NCBI GenBank assembly: GCA_051656905.1
Contig: JBOFJQ010000010.1
Span: forward strand, 99,521 to 163,520
Length of the DNA stretch: 64,000 nucleotides
From: JAGNZR01 sp051656905
GTDB taxonomy: Bacteria; Fusobacteriota; Fusobacteriia; Fusobacteriales; Fusobacteriaceae
Direction: 5' to 3'
The notes under the pieces were generated by a model. The model did no database searches, was not told the DNA's origin, and worked only from the letters and a program-made list of their open reading frames with translations. How positions within the stretch are numbered: the stretch's first letter is position 1; each line of letters starts with the position of its first letter. Made by a program: the position numbers and the translations under genes. Below, piece by piece: positions 32,836 to 43,978 of the stretch.

Positions 32836-33636
32836 ATGAAATACTTATTATATTTAAACCATCCTCATGGTGAAAAGGTATATCAAGTCAATAAGACGAA
32901 AGAAAAAAGAGCTAGAAAATATTTTTCTACTGTCTCCACAATAGAAACGATTATTGATATTAGAGGGGAAAAAATAAAAGCGGTAGTTGATTATGACATG
33001 TTTAATAAATATGCTAATTTTGACTGTTTTCATTGCCAAGATGATTGTTGTGGTGATAACCCTATGATATACGAAAAGAAGACCCGAAAGTTCATTTTAG
33101 ATAATCTGAAAGAGTATAATAGCTTAACTAAAAATGTAGATATATTAGAAGAAATGGGATTAGAAACAAAAGAGATAAAGGATAGTATAAAAAAAGATAA
33201 ATGTATGGCGCCAGAAGATTTTATAGAGTGTGAAGTAAAGAATTGCACCTGCTCTTATAAAAAAGATAATGCAACAACACTATGCTCAATTCATAGCATA
33301 GCTTTAAATAAGAATTTAGATTTTAAAGAGATAGTAGATTTGAAACCTTTGGTTTGCTCTCTTTGGCCTTTAGAGATATTAGTAGAAGACGATATGTCTA
33401 TAGCTTATATAACTTTACCAGACGATTTTACAAATGGTTTTACAGCGGAAGATTATTATAAAATAGCCTGTATAAACTATGATCTGTCCACCTCGCCAAT
33501 ATTTAGACGGTATAACCCTGAAGGGTTTGAAGAGAAGGATTATAAACCTTTTTACGAGGCCTACGAAGATACATTAAAGTATGGGTTAGGTGAAAAGTTT
33601 TATAGTGATATTATAAAAAAATTAGAAATAGAATAA
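32836..33636 (+). CDS. DUF3109/YkgJ-type cysteine-cluster protein
   Basis: A 266-residue cysteine-rich cytoplasmic protein resembling DUF3109 and the YkgJ-type zinc- or iron-chelating domain. Conserved cysteines occur as FDCFHCQDDCCGDNP (residues ~59-73), then CEVKNCTCSY, LCSIH and LVCSLWPLEI. This C..C..CC..C pattern is thought to bind Zn or an Fe-S cluster. Function unknown. I place the start at the ATG at 32836, six bases after AAGGAG; the ATG at 32830 directly abuts that site. Ten bases separate it from the EamA transporter gene, so they may be co-transcribed. Confidence 0.7.
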   Translation: MKYLLYLNHPHGEKVYQVNKTKEKRARKYFSTVSTIETIIDIRGEKIKAVVDYDMFNKYANFDCFHCQDDCCGDNPMIYEKKTRKFILDNLKEYNSLTKNVDILEEMGLETKEIKDSIKKDKCMAPEDFIECEVKNCTCSYKKDNATTLCSIHSIALNKNLDFKEIVDLKPLVCSLWPLEILVEDDMSIAYITLPDDFTNGFTAEDYYKIACINYDLSTSPIFRRYNPEGFEEKDYKPFYEAYEDTLKYGLGEKFYSDIIKKLEIE

Positions 33637-33646
33637 GGAGAAGAAA

Positions 33647-34555
33647 TTGGAATTAATGGGATATATTTATGCACTTAGTGCAGGAATAACTTGGGCAGTA
33701 TTAGGGATATATGGAACAACTTTAAGTAGATATGGTTTAACTGGAAATGATGTAGGATTTATAAGAATGTTTTTTGGATTTTTAGTTGGAATGATATATA
33801 TATTTAGGGATAAAAATATGAAGAAGACAATAGCTGTTGAAAGTATAAGACATATGATAGTTATCGGTGTTGTAACTCAAGGTATTATGAACATCATGCT
33901 ATACAAATCTATAATAATAGTTGGAACAGTAACTGCTACAATGTTACTTTGTACAGGTCCTATTTTTACAGTTTTATTATCAGCTTTCATATTGAAAGAA
34001 AAAGTTAATTTACAGAAAAAAATAGCTTTGTCAATAGCTTCAATTGGTGCAGTAGCTCTTGTAACAGAGGGAGATTTTAGAAATGTTAATTTTGATATAG
34101 TTGGAATTTCTTTAGGATGCTTAGCAGGTTTATGTTATGGATTATTCCCAATTTTAAGTAGACAAGTAAAAAAAGGTGACAGCCCTGTAGTAATGACAGT
34201 GTATAGTTTTTTAATAGGTTCTGTTGTAATAAGCCCAACTGTAAATTTAGATAAAGTATTTGAACTTGCAACCCATGTAAAACCTCTATTAATAATGATT
34301 ACTTTTGGATTAATCCCAACATTTGTATCTTACTTATTATTTTTAAAATCGATGGAGTATATAGACACTTCAAAGGCAAGTATTATAGCAATGATAGAGA
34401 TTCCAATAAGTGCTTTAATAGGAGTATTTATATTAAAAGAAAGTTTTAATGCAGCTAAACTTATAGGTATTATACTTATTATCTCAGGAATAATGATAAC
34501 AAAATTAAACTTATCTAAAATGAAAAAAGATAAATATAAAGCAACTCTGGAATAA
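33647..34555 (+). CDS. EamA/DMT-superfamily transporter
   Basis: A 302-residue membrane protein with ten predicted helices in two EamA repeats, the layout of the drug/metabolite transporter superfamily. Characteristic segments are YIYALSAGITWAVLGIYGTTL at the N-terminus, GTVTATMLLCTGPIFTVLLSAFILKEKV at the end of repeat one, and YIDTSKASIIAMIEIPISALIGVFILKESF in repeat two. Likely exports or imports a small metabolite or amino acid. The TTG start at 33647 sits six bases after AAGGAG; an ATG at 33656 is the alternative. Confidence 0.88.
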   Translation: MELMGYIYALSAGITWAVLGIYGTTLSRYGLTGNDVGFIRMFFGFLVGMIYIFRDKNMKKTIAVESIRHMIVIGVVTQGIMNIMLYKSIIIVGTVTATMLLCTGPIFTVLLSAFILKEKVNLQKKIALSIASIGAVALVTEGDFRNVNFDIVGISLGCLAGLCYGLFPILSRQVKKGDSPVVMTVYSFLIGSVVISPTVNLDKVFELATHVKPLLIMITFGLIPTFVSYLLFLKSMEYIDTSKASIIAMIEIPISALIGVFILKESFNAAKLIGIILIISGIMITKLNLSKMKKDKYKATLE

Positions 34556-34565
34556 TTAAAAAAAT

Positions 34566-34621
34566 GAGGGGACTCTAAAAGTAAAATTAGAAAAATCTAA
34601 TTCACTTTTAAAGGGCCCCTC
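34566..34621. terminator. bidirectional terminator between EamA and helicase genes
   Basis: A long imperfect stem (GAGGGG.CTCTAAAAGT.AAATTAGA with its complement, AAAA loop), with T-rich sequence on both sides. Confidence 0.8.
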
Positions 34622-34625
34622 TTAT

Positions 34626-37471
<2,846 letters not shown>

Positions 37472-37634
37472 ATTGTTACCTCCAAGTTTAAAAATATATT
37501 CTAATTTTATGTTGAAAAAAAATAAAAAGCAATAGGTAATTAAAAAAATAGTTGTAGTAAATAGATAGAATTTATTATATAATTGTATTGAACGATTAAG
37601 AAAAATTAAAATTATTTATTAGAGGTGAAGAGAG

Positions 37635-37946
37635 ATGACAGATAGAATTCAAATTTTAGGGCAGTATATAATAGAAAAAACAAAGAAAAATTTTAACTTT
37701 AAAGTTATAAAAATGGATAGCTACTTTAAAAATGTATTGTATAGTATAGGGACTGAGTATTATTTAGTTTCTGATACAGAATATGAAATTATAGATACAG
37801 CTCACAAAATGTCTACAACAAGATTTTGTGATTATCCAGAAAAATTTGCTAAAAAATATACTCATATGAGATTTGTAAAAGCAAATCAAAAAAAAATAGA
37901 AGTTTTTAATGTGAAGGGAAAAAAATATTTTATAGTTCAGTTATAA
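37635..37946 (+). CDS. hypothetical protein, 103 residues
   Basis: Not recognised. A small, basic, apparently soluble protein without signal peptide or membrane segment. It has a predicted alpha/beta pattern and is rich in Lys, Tyr and Phe, with a single cysteine (TRFCDYPEKF). A good ribosome site (AGAGGTGAAG) precedes the ATG, and codon use is like the neighbours, so it is probably expressed. It is monocistronic: the divergent helicase gene lies upstream and a hairpin follows its stop codon. In the 163-base gap before it there is a TATAAT (37578-37583) but no well-spaced -35 box. Confidence 0.6.
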   Translation: MTDRIQILGQYIIEKTKKNFNFKVIKMDSYFKNVLYSIGTEYYLVSDTEYEIIDTAHKMSTTRFCDYPEKFAKKYTHMRFVKANQKKIEVFNVKGKKYFIVQL

Positions 37947-37966
37947 AATATTATAGATTTATTATG

Positions 37967-37995
37967 AAAAGAGTGGATTAGTTCATTCTTTTTTT
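37967..37995 (+). terminator. terminator after the 103-residue hypothetical gene
   Basis: AAAGAGTG pairs with CATTCTTT (one G-T pair) around an 8-base loop, followed by a long T run. Confidence 0.65.
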
Positions 37996-38008
37996 TTATT
38001 TTTAGTCA

Positions 38009-38040
38009 TAAAAAAAGCCCAACGCTTTTGTGCATGGGCT
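38009..38040 (-). terminator. terminator of the PASTA gene (minus strand)
   Basis: Read on the minus strand, AGCCCATGC...GCGTTGGGCT forms a GC-rich hairpin (38016-38040) followed by a run of seven T residues. Confidence 0.8.
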
Positions 38041-38072
38041 AATGTATGGCTTATTAATTATTTGTAATGTAT

Positions 38073-38777
38073 TTATTTACTTACTTTTAAATTTATAGAA
38101 CTTCCTGTAGTTAAAATTTTATTTGGCTCAACACTTGTTTCAACAACAACATCAGGATCAATACCTTCGTATTTTTCATATGTTACTTGACCTAAGATAA
38201 GAGAGTTATCACTCAGTATCAATCTAGAATCTGAAAGTGAAAGTCCAATTAAATCAGGCATTCTAGTAGAAGAAGAATTTGATTCTTTATTTACTAAAAA
38301 ATTAACTGGAACATCTTTTGGTGCTAAGACATTTGGAGAAGGATCTGTTGCAATAACAGTTCCAACTGGAAGGTTTAAAGATACTGTAGAAGTTTTACCA
38401 ATAGGAAAGCCATTAGATTCTAATATAGATTTTGCATCTAAATAATTCAATCCTGCAACATCAGGAACTGATTTATCTTGAGTACCTTTACTAACCCATA
38501 CTCTAATGATTCTATCTTTTTTTACAACTGTTCCAGCAAGAGGTTCTTGTAAAAAAATATCTCCTGCTTTAGATTGTGAAAACTCTTCTGAAGCTTCCAA
38601 AATTCTAACAGGTGAATTTTTAACTAAGTTTTTTGCTTCATTGATATTAATATTAACTAAATCTGGTGTGTAATAATACTCTTTATTAAAATATTCCCTT
38701 AAAATAAGATTTCCTGTAAAAAAAATAGATAAAGAAATAGAAAAAAGTAAAACTATTACAAGTAATGTTTTCTTCAT
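38073..38777 (-). CDS. membrane-anchored PASTA-domain protein
   Basis: A 234-residue protein with one N-terminal signal-anchor helix (residues ~4-26) and three PASTA repeats at ~37-102, ~103-165 and ~172-234 (for example KSVPDVAGLNYLDAKSILESNGF and TRMPDLIGLSLSDSRLILSDNSL). PASTA domains bind uncrosslinked peptidoglycan or muropeptides and normally sit on Ser/Thr kinases or penicillin-binding proteins. Here no kinase or transpeptidase domain is attached or adjacent. AAGGAGG ribosome site on the minus strand. Probably a cell-wall-sensing or wall-binding protein; partner unknown. Confidence 0.85.
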   Translation of the reverse strand: MKKTLLVIVLLFSISLSIFFTGNLILREYFNKEYYYTPDLVNININEAKNLVKNSPVRILEASEEFSQSKAGDIFLQEPLAGTVVKKDRIIRVWVSKGTQDKSVPDVAGLNYLDAKSILESNGFPIGKTSTVSLNLPVGTVIATDPSPNVLAPKDVPVNFLVNKESNSSSTRMPDLIGLSLSDSRLILSDNSLILGQVTYEKYEGIDPDVVVETSVEPNKILTTGSSINLKVSK

Positions 38778-38949
38778 TTTTCCTCCTTAAAAAATATGAA
38801 TTCCTTGCCTATAATAATATCATAAGCTTTTACAAAATACAATAGGAGTGATATTTAGAATATAAAAACAATACATATATTAGGATATTTTTTTTTATTA
38901 AAATGCTAAAACTAAAAGGGAAATCAATTTATTTAAGTCTTAGTTTAAC

Positions 38950-38978
38950 TTGATAAAAAATGATTAAAATGTTAAAAT
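38950..38978 (+). promoter_or_regulatory. promoter of the tandem hpt genes
   Basis: TTGATA (38950-38955) and TAAAAT (38973-38978) with a 17-base spacer. The 239-base gap 38778-39016 holds nothing else clear. Confidence 0.6.
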
Positions 38979-39016
38979 TATATCTGAATATAGTGTTATT
39001 GCATTAGGAGGATATA

Positions 39017-39562
39017 ATGAAAAAAGATTTACCTGAAATAATAGAAAGAAAGCTATTAACAGAGGAAGAATTAAAAAATAAGGTAGCAGAATTAGGGGCT
39101 CAAATAACGAAAGACTATAAAGATATAGAAGAGGATATAATAGTTGTTTGCCTACTAAAAGGTTCTATTATTTTTACAGCTGATCTTTGCAGAGAGATTA
39201 AATTACCTTTAAAAATTGATTTTATGGGTGTTTCAAGTTATGGAGATGGAACTACATCATCAAGAGAGGTTAAAATAGTAAAAGAATTAGATGAAAGAAT
39301 TTTTGATAGACATGTAATTATAGTTGAAGATATCATAGATACTGGAAGAACTTTAAAGAAAATAAAAGAAATTTTACAAGAAAGAGGAGTAAAATCAATA
39401 AAAATTTGTACTCTTTTAGATAAACCTTCTAGACGTGAGGTAGAAGTTGAAGTAGATTATGTAGGATTTGAAATTCCTGATGAATTTGTTGTTGGATATG
39501 GATTAGACTTTGCTCAAAATCATAGAGCTTTACCTTATATTGGAATAGTAAAGCAAGGTTAA
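39017..39562 (+). CDS. hpt: hypoxanthine phosphoribosyltransferase, copy 1
   Basis: A 181-residue purine-salvage enzyme that makes IMP (and GMP) from hypoxanthine or guanine with PRPP. Motifs: VVCLLKGSIIFTADLCREI, the flexible loop DFMGVSSYGDGT, the PRPP-binding VIIVEDIIDTGRTL, and DKPSRREVEVEVDYVGFEIPDEFVVGYGLDF at the C-terminal nucleobase site. AGGAGG lies 6-7 bases before the ATG. A close paralogue follows 115 bases later. Behind a good promoter. Confidence 0.95.
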   Translation: MKKDLPEIIERKLLTEEELKNKVAELGAQITKDYKDIEEDIIVVCLLKGSIIFTADLCREIKLPLKIDFMGVSSYGDGTTSSREVKIVKELDERIFDRHVIIVEDIIDTGRTLKKIKEILQERGVKSIKICTLLDKPSRREVEVEVDYVGFEIPDEFVVGYGLDFAQNHRALPYIGIVKQG

Positions 39563-39677
39563 TTAATAATTGTTAATTAAAACAGAAATATTATTCGAAA
39601 TTGTTAAAAAATTCTAAAAAAATAAAAAATAAAAAATAAAAAAAGTATATAATTGCTTTATAACAAGGAGATTAGGA

Positions 39678-40226
39678 ATGAAGAAACATTGGGAATATGG
39701 AATTAGTAAAAAGTTAATTACAGAAGAGCAATTAAAAGCTAGAATTATAGAGTTAGGAGCTCAAATTACAGAAGATTATAAAAATGAAAAAGAAGATATA
39801 ATTTTAGTTTGTCTTTTAAAAGGGTCAATTATGTTTATGGCTGATTTATGCAGAGAGATAAAATTACCTATAAAATTTGATTTCATGTCAGTTTCAAGTT
39901 ATGGAGATGAGTTTGAATCATCAAGAGAAGTTAAGATAGTAAAAGAGTTAGACGAGCATATTTTAGATAAGCATGTAATCATAGTTGAGGATATCGTAGA
40001 TACTGGAAGAACTTTACAAAAGGTTAAACAAATTTTAATAAATAGAGAACCTAAATCATTTAAAATCTGTACTCTTTTAGATAAACCATCAAGAAGAGAA
40101 ACTGAGATAGTTCCTGATTACATAGGGTTTACAATTCCAGATGAATTTGTTTTAGGTTATGGATTAGACTTTAAACAAGAATATAGAAATATCCCATATG
40201 TAGCTGTTATGGGACCACTTAAATAA
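39678..40226 (+). CDS. hpt: hypoxanthine phosphoribosyltransferase, copy 2
   Basis: A 182-residue paralogue of the preceding gene; by eye roughly two thirds of residues are identical. All catalytic motifs are kept (CLLKGSIMFMADLCREI, SVSSYGDEFESS, VIIVEDIVDTGRTL, GFTIPDEFVLGYGLDF). Differences cluster at the N-terminus, in the YGD loop and at the C-terminus. Being adjacent, it looks like a tandem duplication followed by divergence, perhaps toward a different purine (guanine or xanthine). AAGGAG precedes the ATG. It is separated from copy 1 by an A-rich gap and lies 14 bases before rsmA. Confidence 0.93.
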   Translation: MKKHWEYGISKKLITEEQLKARIIELGAQITEDYKNEKEDIILVCLLKGSIMFMADLCREIKLPIKFDFMSVSSYGDEFESSREVKIVKELDEHILDKHVIIVEDIVDTGRTLQKVKQILINREPKSFKICTLLDKPSRRETEIVPDYIGFTIPDEFVLGYGLDFKQEYRNIPYVAVMGPLK

Positions 40227-40240
40227 ACTAAGGAGCTAAA

Positions 40241-41047
40241 ATGTCAGATTTTAAGCATAAAAAAAAGTTTGGACAAAATTTCTTAACACATCAAAATGAA
40301 GTTTTAGAAAAGATTATGGAAGTTTCTAAAGTTACAGAAGAGAATACTGTTATAGAGATTGGACCAGGGGAAGGAGCTTTAACTGAGCTACTTCTAGAAA
40401 AAGGAAAAAAGTTATTCTGTTTCGAAATAGATACTGATTTAGAAAAAATATTAGATAAAAAATTCAGTTCTAATCCTAAATTTAATTTAAAGATGGGAGA
40501 CGTATTAGAAGCAGACTTAAAAGAGATTTTAAATGATGAAAAAAATGTTAAAGTTGTAGCAAATATTCCATATTATATAACATCACCTATAATTAATAAA
40601 CTTATAGAAAATAGAGATAAAATTAGTGAGATATATATAATGGTACAAAAAGAAGTGGCTGAAAGAATATGCTCGAAAGCAGGTAAAGAGAGAAGTGTAT
40701 TAACTTTAGCTGTAGAGTATTTTGGAGAAGCCGAATATTTATTTACAATACCTAAGGAATTTTTCACGCCAATTCCTAAAGTAGATTCAGCATTTATGTC
40801 TATAAAGCTATATAATGGAAAATATGAAAATCAAATAGATGAAAATGTTTTTTTTAAATATGTTAAAGCCGCTTTTTCAAATAAAAGAAAAAACATCTTA
40901 AACAATCTTTCTACTTTAGGATATTCTAAAGATGAAGTACGTGAAATTGTAAAAGAGTTAGGAATTTCAGATAATGAAAGAGCAGAAAATATAACTATTG
41001 AAAAGTATATAGAATTAGCTAAATATTTAGAGAATAAGAAAAAATAG
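40241..41047 (+). CDS. rsmA: 16S rRNA dimethyladenosine transferase RsmA (KsgA)
   Basis: Dimethylates A1518 and A1519 in 16S rRNA helix 45, a late step of 30S assembly. The 268-residue sequence has KKKFGQNFLTHQN at the N-terminus, the SAM motif VIEIGPGEGALTELLL, the catalytic ANIPYYITSPII (N-I/L-P-Y) motif, EVAERICSKAG, and a C-terminal helical domain with FSNKRKNILNNL. AAGGAGC ribosome site. It opens a compact series of RNA and translation genes (khpA, rimM, trmD). Confidence 0.97.
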   Translation: MSDFKHKKKFGQNFLTHQNEVLEKIMEVSKVTEENTVIEIGPGEGALTELLLEKGKKLFCFEIDTDLEKILDKKFSSNPKFNLKMGDVLEADLKEILNDEKNVKVVANIPYYITSPIINKLIENRDKISEIYIMVQKEVAERICSKAGKERSVLTLAVEYFGEAEYLFTIPKEFFTPIPKVDSAFMSIKLYNGKYENQIDENVFFKYVKAAFSNKRKNILNNLSTLGYSKDEVREIVKELGISDNERAENITIEKYIELAKYLENKKK

Positions 41048-41059
41048 GGGAAATGCCAA

Positions 41060-41302
41060 ATGTTAGGAAGTTATGAATTTTTAATTCAAAGTAGAAAAGA
41101 GGACATAGATTTTATAAATAAAATTATAGAGGCCTATGAAGGTATTGGAGTAGTAAGAACCATAAGTGCAGAAAAGGGGATTATTAACATAATAACTACT
41201 TATGATTATAAAAATTTTTTAAAAGAGATATTAGAAGACTTAAATGAAAACTGGGTTAAAGCAGAAATAATAGAAGAAAAACCATGGTCAGGAGGGTTAT
41301 AG
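41060..41302 (+). CDS. DUF4911-like small protein
   Basis: An 80-residue protein lying between rsmA and khpA, with one base between it and khpA. The pattern (YEFLIQSRKEDIDFINKIIEAYEGIGVVRTI...GIINIITTYDY) fits the small DUF4911 family of Firmicutes and Fusobacteria as far as I can tell; it suggests a ferredoxin-like alpha/beta fold. No catalytic motif is visible. Its position in an RNA-modification operon suggests a link with ribosome or tRNA maturation, but this is only context. Confidence 0.6.
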   Translation: MLGSYEFLIQSRKEDIDFINKIIEAYEGIGVVRTISAEKGIINIITTYDYKNFLKEILEDLNENWVKAEIIEEKPWSGGL

Positions 41303-41303
41303 T

Positions 41304-41543
41304 ATGGAAAATTTAGAAAAATTATTAAGTTTCATAATCGGGGAATTAGTAGAAAAAAAAGATGAAATTAGAATTTCTTATGACGCAATAGATGACACAG
41401 TAATCTTTAAAGTTAGTGTTGCTAAGGGTGAAATGGGTAAATTGATTGGAAAGAATGGACTTACAGCAAATGCTATAAGAGGAGTTATGCAAGCCTCTGG
41501 AGTAAAAGATAAAATGAATGTAAACGTGGAGTTTATAGATTAA
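41304..41543 (+). CDS. khpA: KH-domain RNA-binding protein KhpA
   Basis: A 79-residue single KH domain (KhpA/YlqC family). The nucleic-acid-binding loop is GKLIGKNG, in the context VAKGEMGKLIGKNGLTANAIRGV. In Firmicutes KhpA pairs with KhpB/Jag to bind many RNAs and affects cell division. The usual setting is rpsP-khpA-rimM-trmD-rplS; here rimM and trmD are kept, while rpsP and rplS are absent from the cluster. Overall length and motif are exactly those of the family. Confidence 0.94.
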   Translation: MENLEKLLSFIIGELVEKKDEIRISYDAIDDTVIFKVSVAKGEMGKLIGKNGLTANAIRGVMQASGVKDKMNVNVEFID

Positions 41544-41558
41544 TAGTTGGAGGAATAA

Positions 41559-42074
41559 ATGGATCAACTTCTAGTAGTAGGGAAAATAGGGGGTACTCAC
41601 CATTTAAAAGGTGCAGTAAAACTTTATTCAAATGTGGGAGAACAAATTTATAATATAGAAGGGAACAAAGTAATAGTTGAACTAAGTGAAGAAGATAAAA
41701 AAATATTAACAGTTAAAGAAGTATCTCCATTAGTAGGGGATAAATGGATAATAGAGTTTGAAGAGATAACTAATAAAACAGATGCTGGAAAATTAATAAA
41801 GGCTTTTGTTAAAGTTAGAAGAGACTTACTAGGTGTAGAAGAGGACGAATATCTTTTAAACGATTTATTAGAAATGACAGTTATAAATCATGACGGTTTA
41901 GTTATAGGAAAGGTAGAAAATATTTTCGATACAGCAGCACATGAAATTTTAGAGGTTGAGTCAGAAAAATATGAAGCTATGATTCCAAATGTAGATGAGT
42001 TTGTAAAGGAAATAGATTTTGAAAAGAAAGAGATACATGTTCATTTAATTGAGGGTATGCTTGAAACAAAATAA
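41559..42074 (+). CDS. rimM: ribosome maturation factor RimM
   Basis: A 171-residue factor that binds ribosomal protein S19 and helps 30S head assembly. The N-terminal beta-barrel opens VVGKIGGTHHLKGAVKLYSN, the typical GKIGxxHGLKGxVxV motif in variant form. The C-terminal PRC-barrel domain contains YLLNDLLEMTVIN, GKVENIFDTAAHEILEVE and MIPNVDEFVKEIDFEKKEIHVHL. GGAGG ribosome site. Trails khpA by 15 bases and precedes trmD by 17. Confidence 0.95.
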   Translation: MDQLLVVGKIGGTHHLKGAVKLYSNVGEQIYNIEGNKVIVELSEEDKKILTVKEVSPLVGDKWIIEFEEITNKTDAGKLIKAFVKVRRDLLGVEEDEYLLNDLLEMTVINHDGLVIGKVENIFDTAAHEILEVESEKYEAMIPNVDEFVKEIDFEKKEIHVHLIEGMLETK

Positions 42075-42091
42075 GGAAAGGGTAGCTAAAT

Positions 42092-42820
42092 ATGAAAATA
42101 AATATTCTAACATTATTTCCAGAATTTTTTTCAAATTTTAAATCTGAAAGTATAATAGGAAAAGCTTTAAATAGAGGACTTTTAGAAATTAATATCATCA
42201 ATATAAGGGATTATTGTTTAGATAAACATAAACAAGCAGACGATATCCCTTTTGGTGGTGGAGCTGGTATGGTAATGAAGGGAGAACCCATTCTAAGAGC
42301 ACTGAAAGAGTTTGGTGGAAAAGTTATATATCCATCGCCACAAGGAGTTGTTTATAATCAAAATATAGCTATAGAGTTGTCTAAAGCTGAGGAGATAACA
42401 ATACTTTGTGGTCATTATGAAGGGATAGATGAGAGGGTTATAGAAAACTATGTTGATATGGAAATATCAATAGGAGATTTTGTACTAACAGGTGGAGAGA
42501 TTCCTGCAATGATTATTGCAGATTCTGTAGCTAGAATGATTCCTGATGTAATAAAAAAAGATTCTTATGAAAATGATTCTTTTTTCAATGGTTTGTTAGA
42601 TCATCCTCATTATACACAGCCAAGAGAGTTTGAAGGATTAAAAGTTCCTGAAGTTCTATATTCAGGTCATCATAAAAAAATAGATGAGTGGAGACTTAAA
42701 GAGAGCTTAAAAAGAACTAAATTAAGAAGACCAGATTTATTAAAAAATAGAGAATTAACAAAATTAGAAAAGAAACTGATGAAAGAGATTGAGGAGGAGC
42801 TAAAAAATGCCATTGTATAA
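42092..42820 (+). CDS. trmD: tRNA (guanine37-N1)-methyltransferase TrmD
   Basis: Methylates G37 next to the anticodon to prevent +1 frameshifting. The 242-residue SPOUT enzyme shows MKINILTLFPEFF, DIPFGGGAGMVMK, CGHYEGIDERV (SAM knot), ISIGDFVLTGGEIPAMIIADSVARMIPDVI, and the C-terminal EFEGLKVPEVLYSGHHKKIDEWR. AAGGAAAGGG ribosome site. Its final codons overlap the start of the gamma-carbonic anhydrase-like gene by 14 bases. Confidence 0.97.
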   Translation: MKINILTLFPEFFSNFKSESIIGKALNRGLLEINIINIRDYCLDKHKQADDIPFGGGAGMVMKGEPILRALKEFGGKVIYPSPQGVVYNQNIAIELSKAEEITILCGHYEGIDERVIENYVDMEISIGDFVLTGGEIPAMIIADSVARMIPDVIKKDSYENDSFFNGLLDHPHYTQPREFEGLKVPEVLYSGHHKKIDEWRLKESLKRTKLRRPDLLKNRELTKLEKKLMKEIEEELKNAIV

Positions 42821-43325
42821 ATTAGGAGATGGTGTTCCTAAAATAGGTGAAAACAATTTTTTAGCAGATAGCTGCACTATCATTGGAGATGTAGAGACTG
42901 GCAGCAATGTAAGTATTTGGTATTCAGCAATTTTAAGAGCAGATGCTAGTAAAATAAAAATTGGAGATAATAGCAATATCCAAGATAATTCAACTGTACA
43001 TGGAGATATCACCTCCCCGGTAGATATTGGTAAAAATGTAACTGTAGGACATAACTGTGTTGTTCATGGGTGTACTGTGGGAGATAATGTAGTTATCGGA
43101 ATGGGAAGTATAATTTTAAATGATAGTAAAATACCAAGTAATTGTATTGTTGCAGCAGGTTCTTTAGTAACAAAAAAACTAAAGATAGAGGAAGGGTGCT
43201 TAGTTGCTGGAAATCCAGCACAGGTAATAAAAAAACTTTCTGAAGATAATATAAAATATATACAATATGCAAAGGATTTTTATATTAAAGATATAGAGTT
43301 ATATAAAAAGTTAGAAAAATTATAA
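42807..43325 (+). CDS. gamma-carbonic anhydrase-family protein (YrdA-like)
   Basis: A 172-residue left-handed beta-helix protein of the gamma-carbonic anhydrase/YrdA family. The three zinc-ligand histidines are present in STVHGD, VGHNC and VVHGC within the hexapeptide repeats. Many such proteins lack measured carbonic anhydrase activity. The start lies within trmD, with GAGGAGG at 42791-42797 properly placed, so it is coupled to it. The metabolic role here is uncertain. Confidence 0.88.
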   Translation: MPLYKLGDGVPKIGENNFLADSCTIIGDVETGSNVSIWYSAILRADASKIKIGDNSNIQDNSTVHGDITSPVDIGKNVTVGHNCVVHGCTVGDNVVIGMGSIILNDSKIPSNCIVAAGSLVTKKLKIEEGCLVAGNPAQVIKKLSEDNIKYIQYAKDFYIKDIELYKKLEKL

Positions 43326-43353
43326 AATAGTGAAGTATTATAAATCTAGGAAG

Positions 43354-43381
43354 TTGACAAAGATTTTGAGATTTATAATAA
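43354..43381 (+). promoter_or_regulatory. possible promoter for the SPOUT methyltransferase-polC unit
   Basis: TTGACA (43354-43359) is followed by TATAAT (43374-43379) at a short 14-base spacing, or by TAATAA (43376-43381) at 16. Plausible, not ideal. Confidence 0.4.
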
Positions 43382-43412
43382 ATTATTCAGAAATATAGGG
43401 AAGTGAAAATAA

Positions 43413-43976
43413 ATGAGACAAAGTATTTACTTAGCATTAGTGCATTATCCAGTGTATAACAAAAATAGTGATGTAGTTTGTACATCTGTTACAAACTTTG
43501 ATATTCATGATATTTCAAGAACATCAAGAACTTACGGAGTAAAACAATATCATATTATTGTACCTGTAGAGGCTCAAAAACAATTGACTGAAAGAATTAT
43601 AGGATACTGGCAAGATGGAGCTGGAGGTCAATTTAATAAAGATAGAGAAGAGGCTTTCTCAGCAACTAGAGTTTACGAAAGTATTGAAAAATCAATTTCT
43701 GAAATTGAGAAAATAGAAGGGAAAAAGCCAAGAATAATAACAACATCTGCAAAAATATTTCCTAATTCAATATCGTATAAAGATTTAGGAGAAAAAATAT
43801 TTGAAGATGATCAACCATACCTTTTATTATTTGGAACAGGATGGGGATTAATAGATGATGTTATGGATATGTCAGACTATATTTTAGAACCTATCAGAGG
43901 GAACTCAAAATATAATCATTTATCTGTTAGATCAGCAGTTTCTATAATTTTGGACAGACTTGTCGGAGAAAATTAA
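43413..43976 (+). CDS. SPOUT-type SAM-dependent RNA methyltransferase (PF09936 family)
   Basis: A 187-residue protein of the small RNA methyltransferase family typified by Pfam PF09936, known in Fusobacteria, Aquificae and Deltaproteobacteria. Features: IYLALVHYPVYNKNSDVVCTSVTNFDIHDISRTSRTYGV at the N-terminus and a C-terminal SPOUT-like knot pattern LLLFGTGWGLIDDV...YILEPIRGNSKYNHLSVRSAVSIILDRL, where GTGWGL and NHLSVRSA are cofactor-site candidates. The target RNA is unknown to me. Close to trmD and rimM, and just two bases before polC. Confidence 0.8.
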   Translation: MRQSIYLALVHYPVYNKNSDVVCTSVTNFDIHDISRTSRTYGVKQYHIIVPVEAQKQLTERIIGYWQDGAGGQFNKDREEAFSATRVYESIEKSISEIEKIEGKKPRIITTSAKIFPNSISYKDLGEKIFEDDQPYLLLFGTGWGLIDDVMDMSDYILEPIRGNSKYNHLSVRSAVSIILDRLVGEN

Positions 43977-43978
43977 AA

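Noticed and set aside
39559..39580. TTAATTAA inverted repeat at the end of hpt copy 1
   Set aside because: Composition-driven AT palindrome with no T tract; not convincing as terminator or operator.
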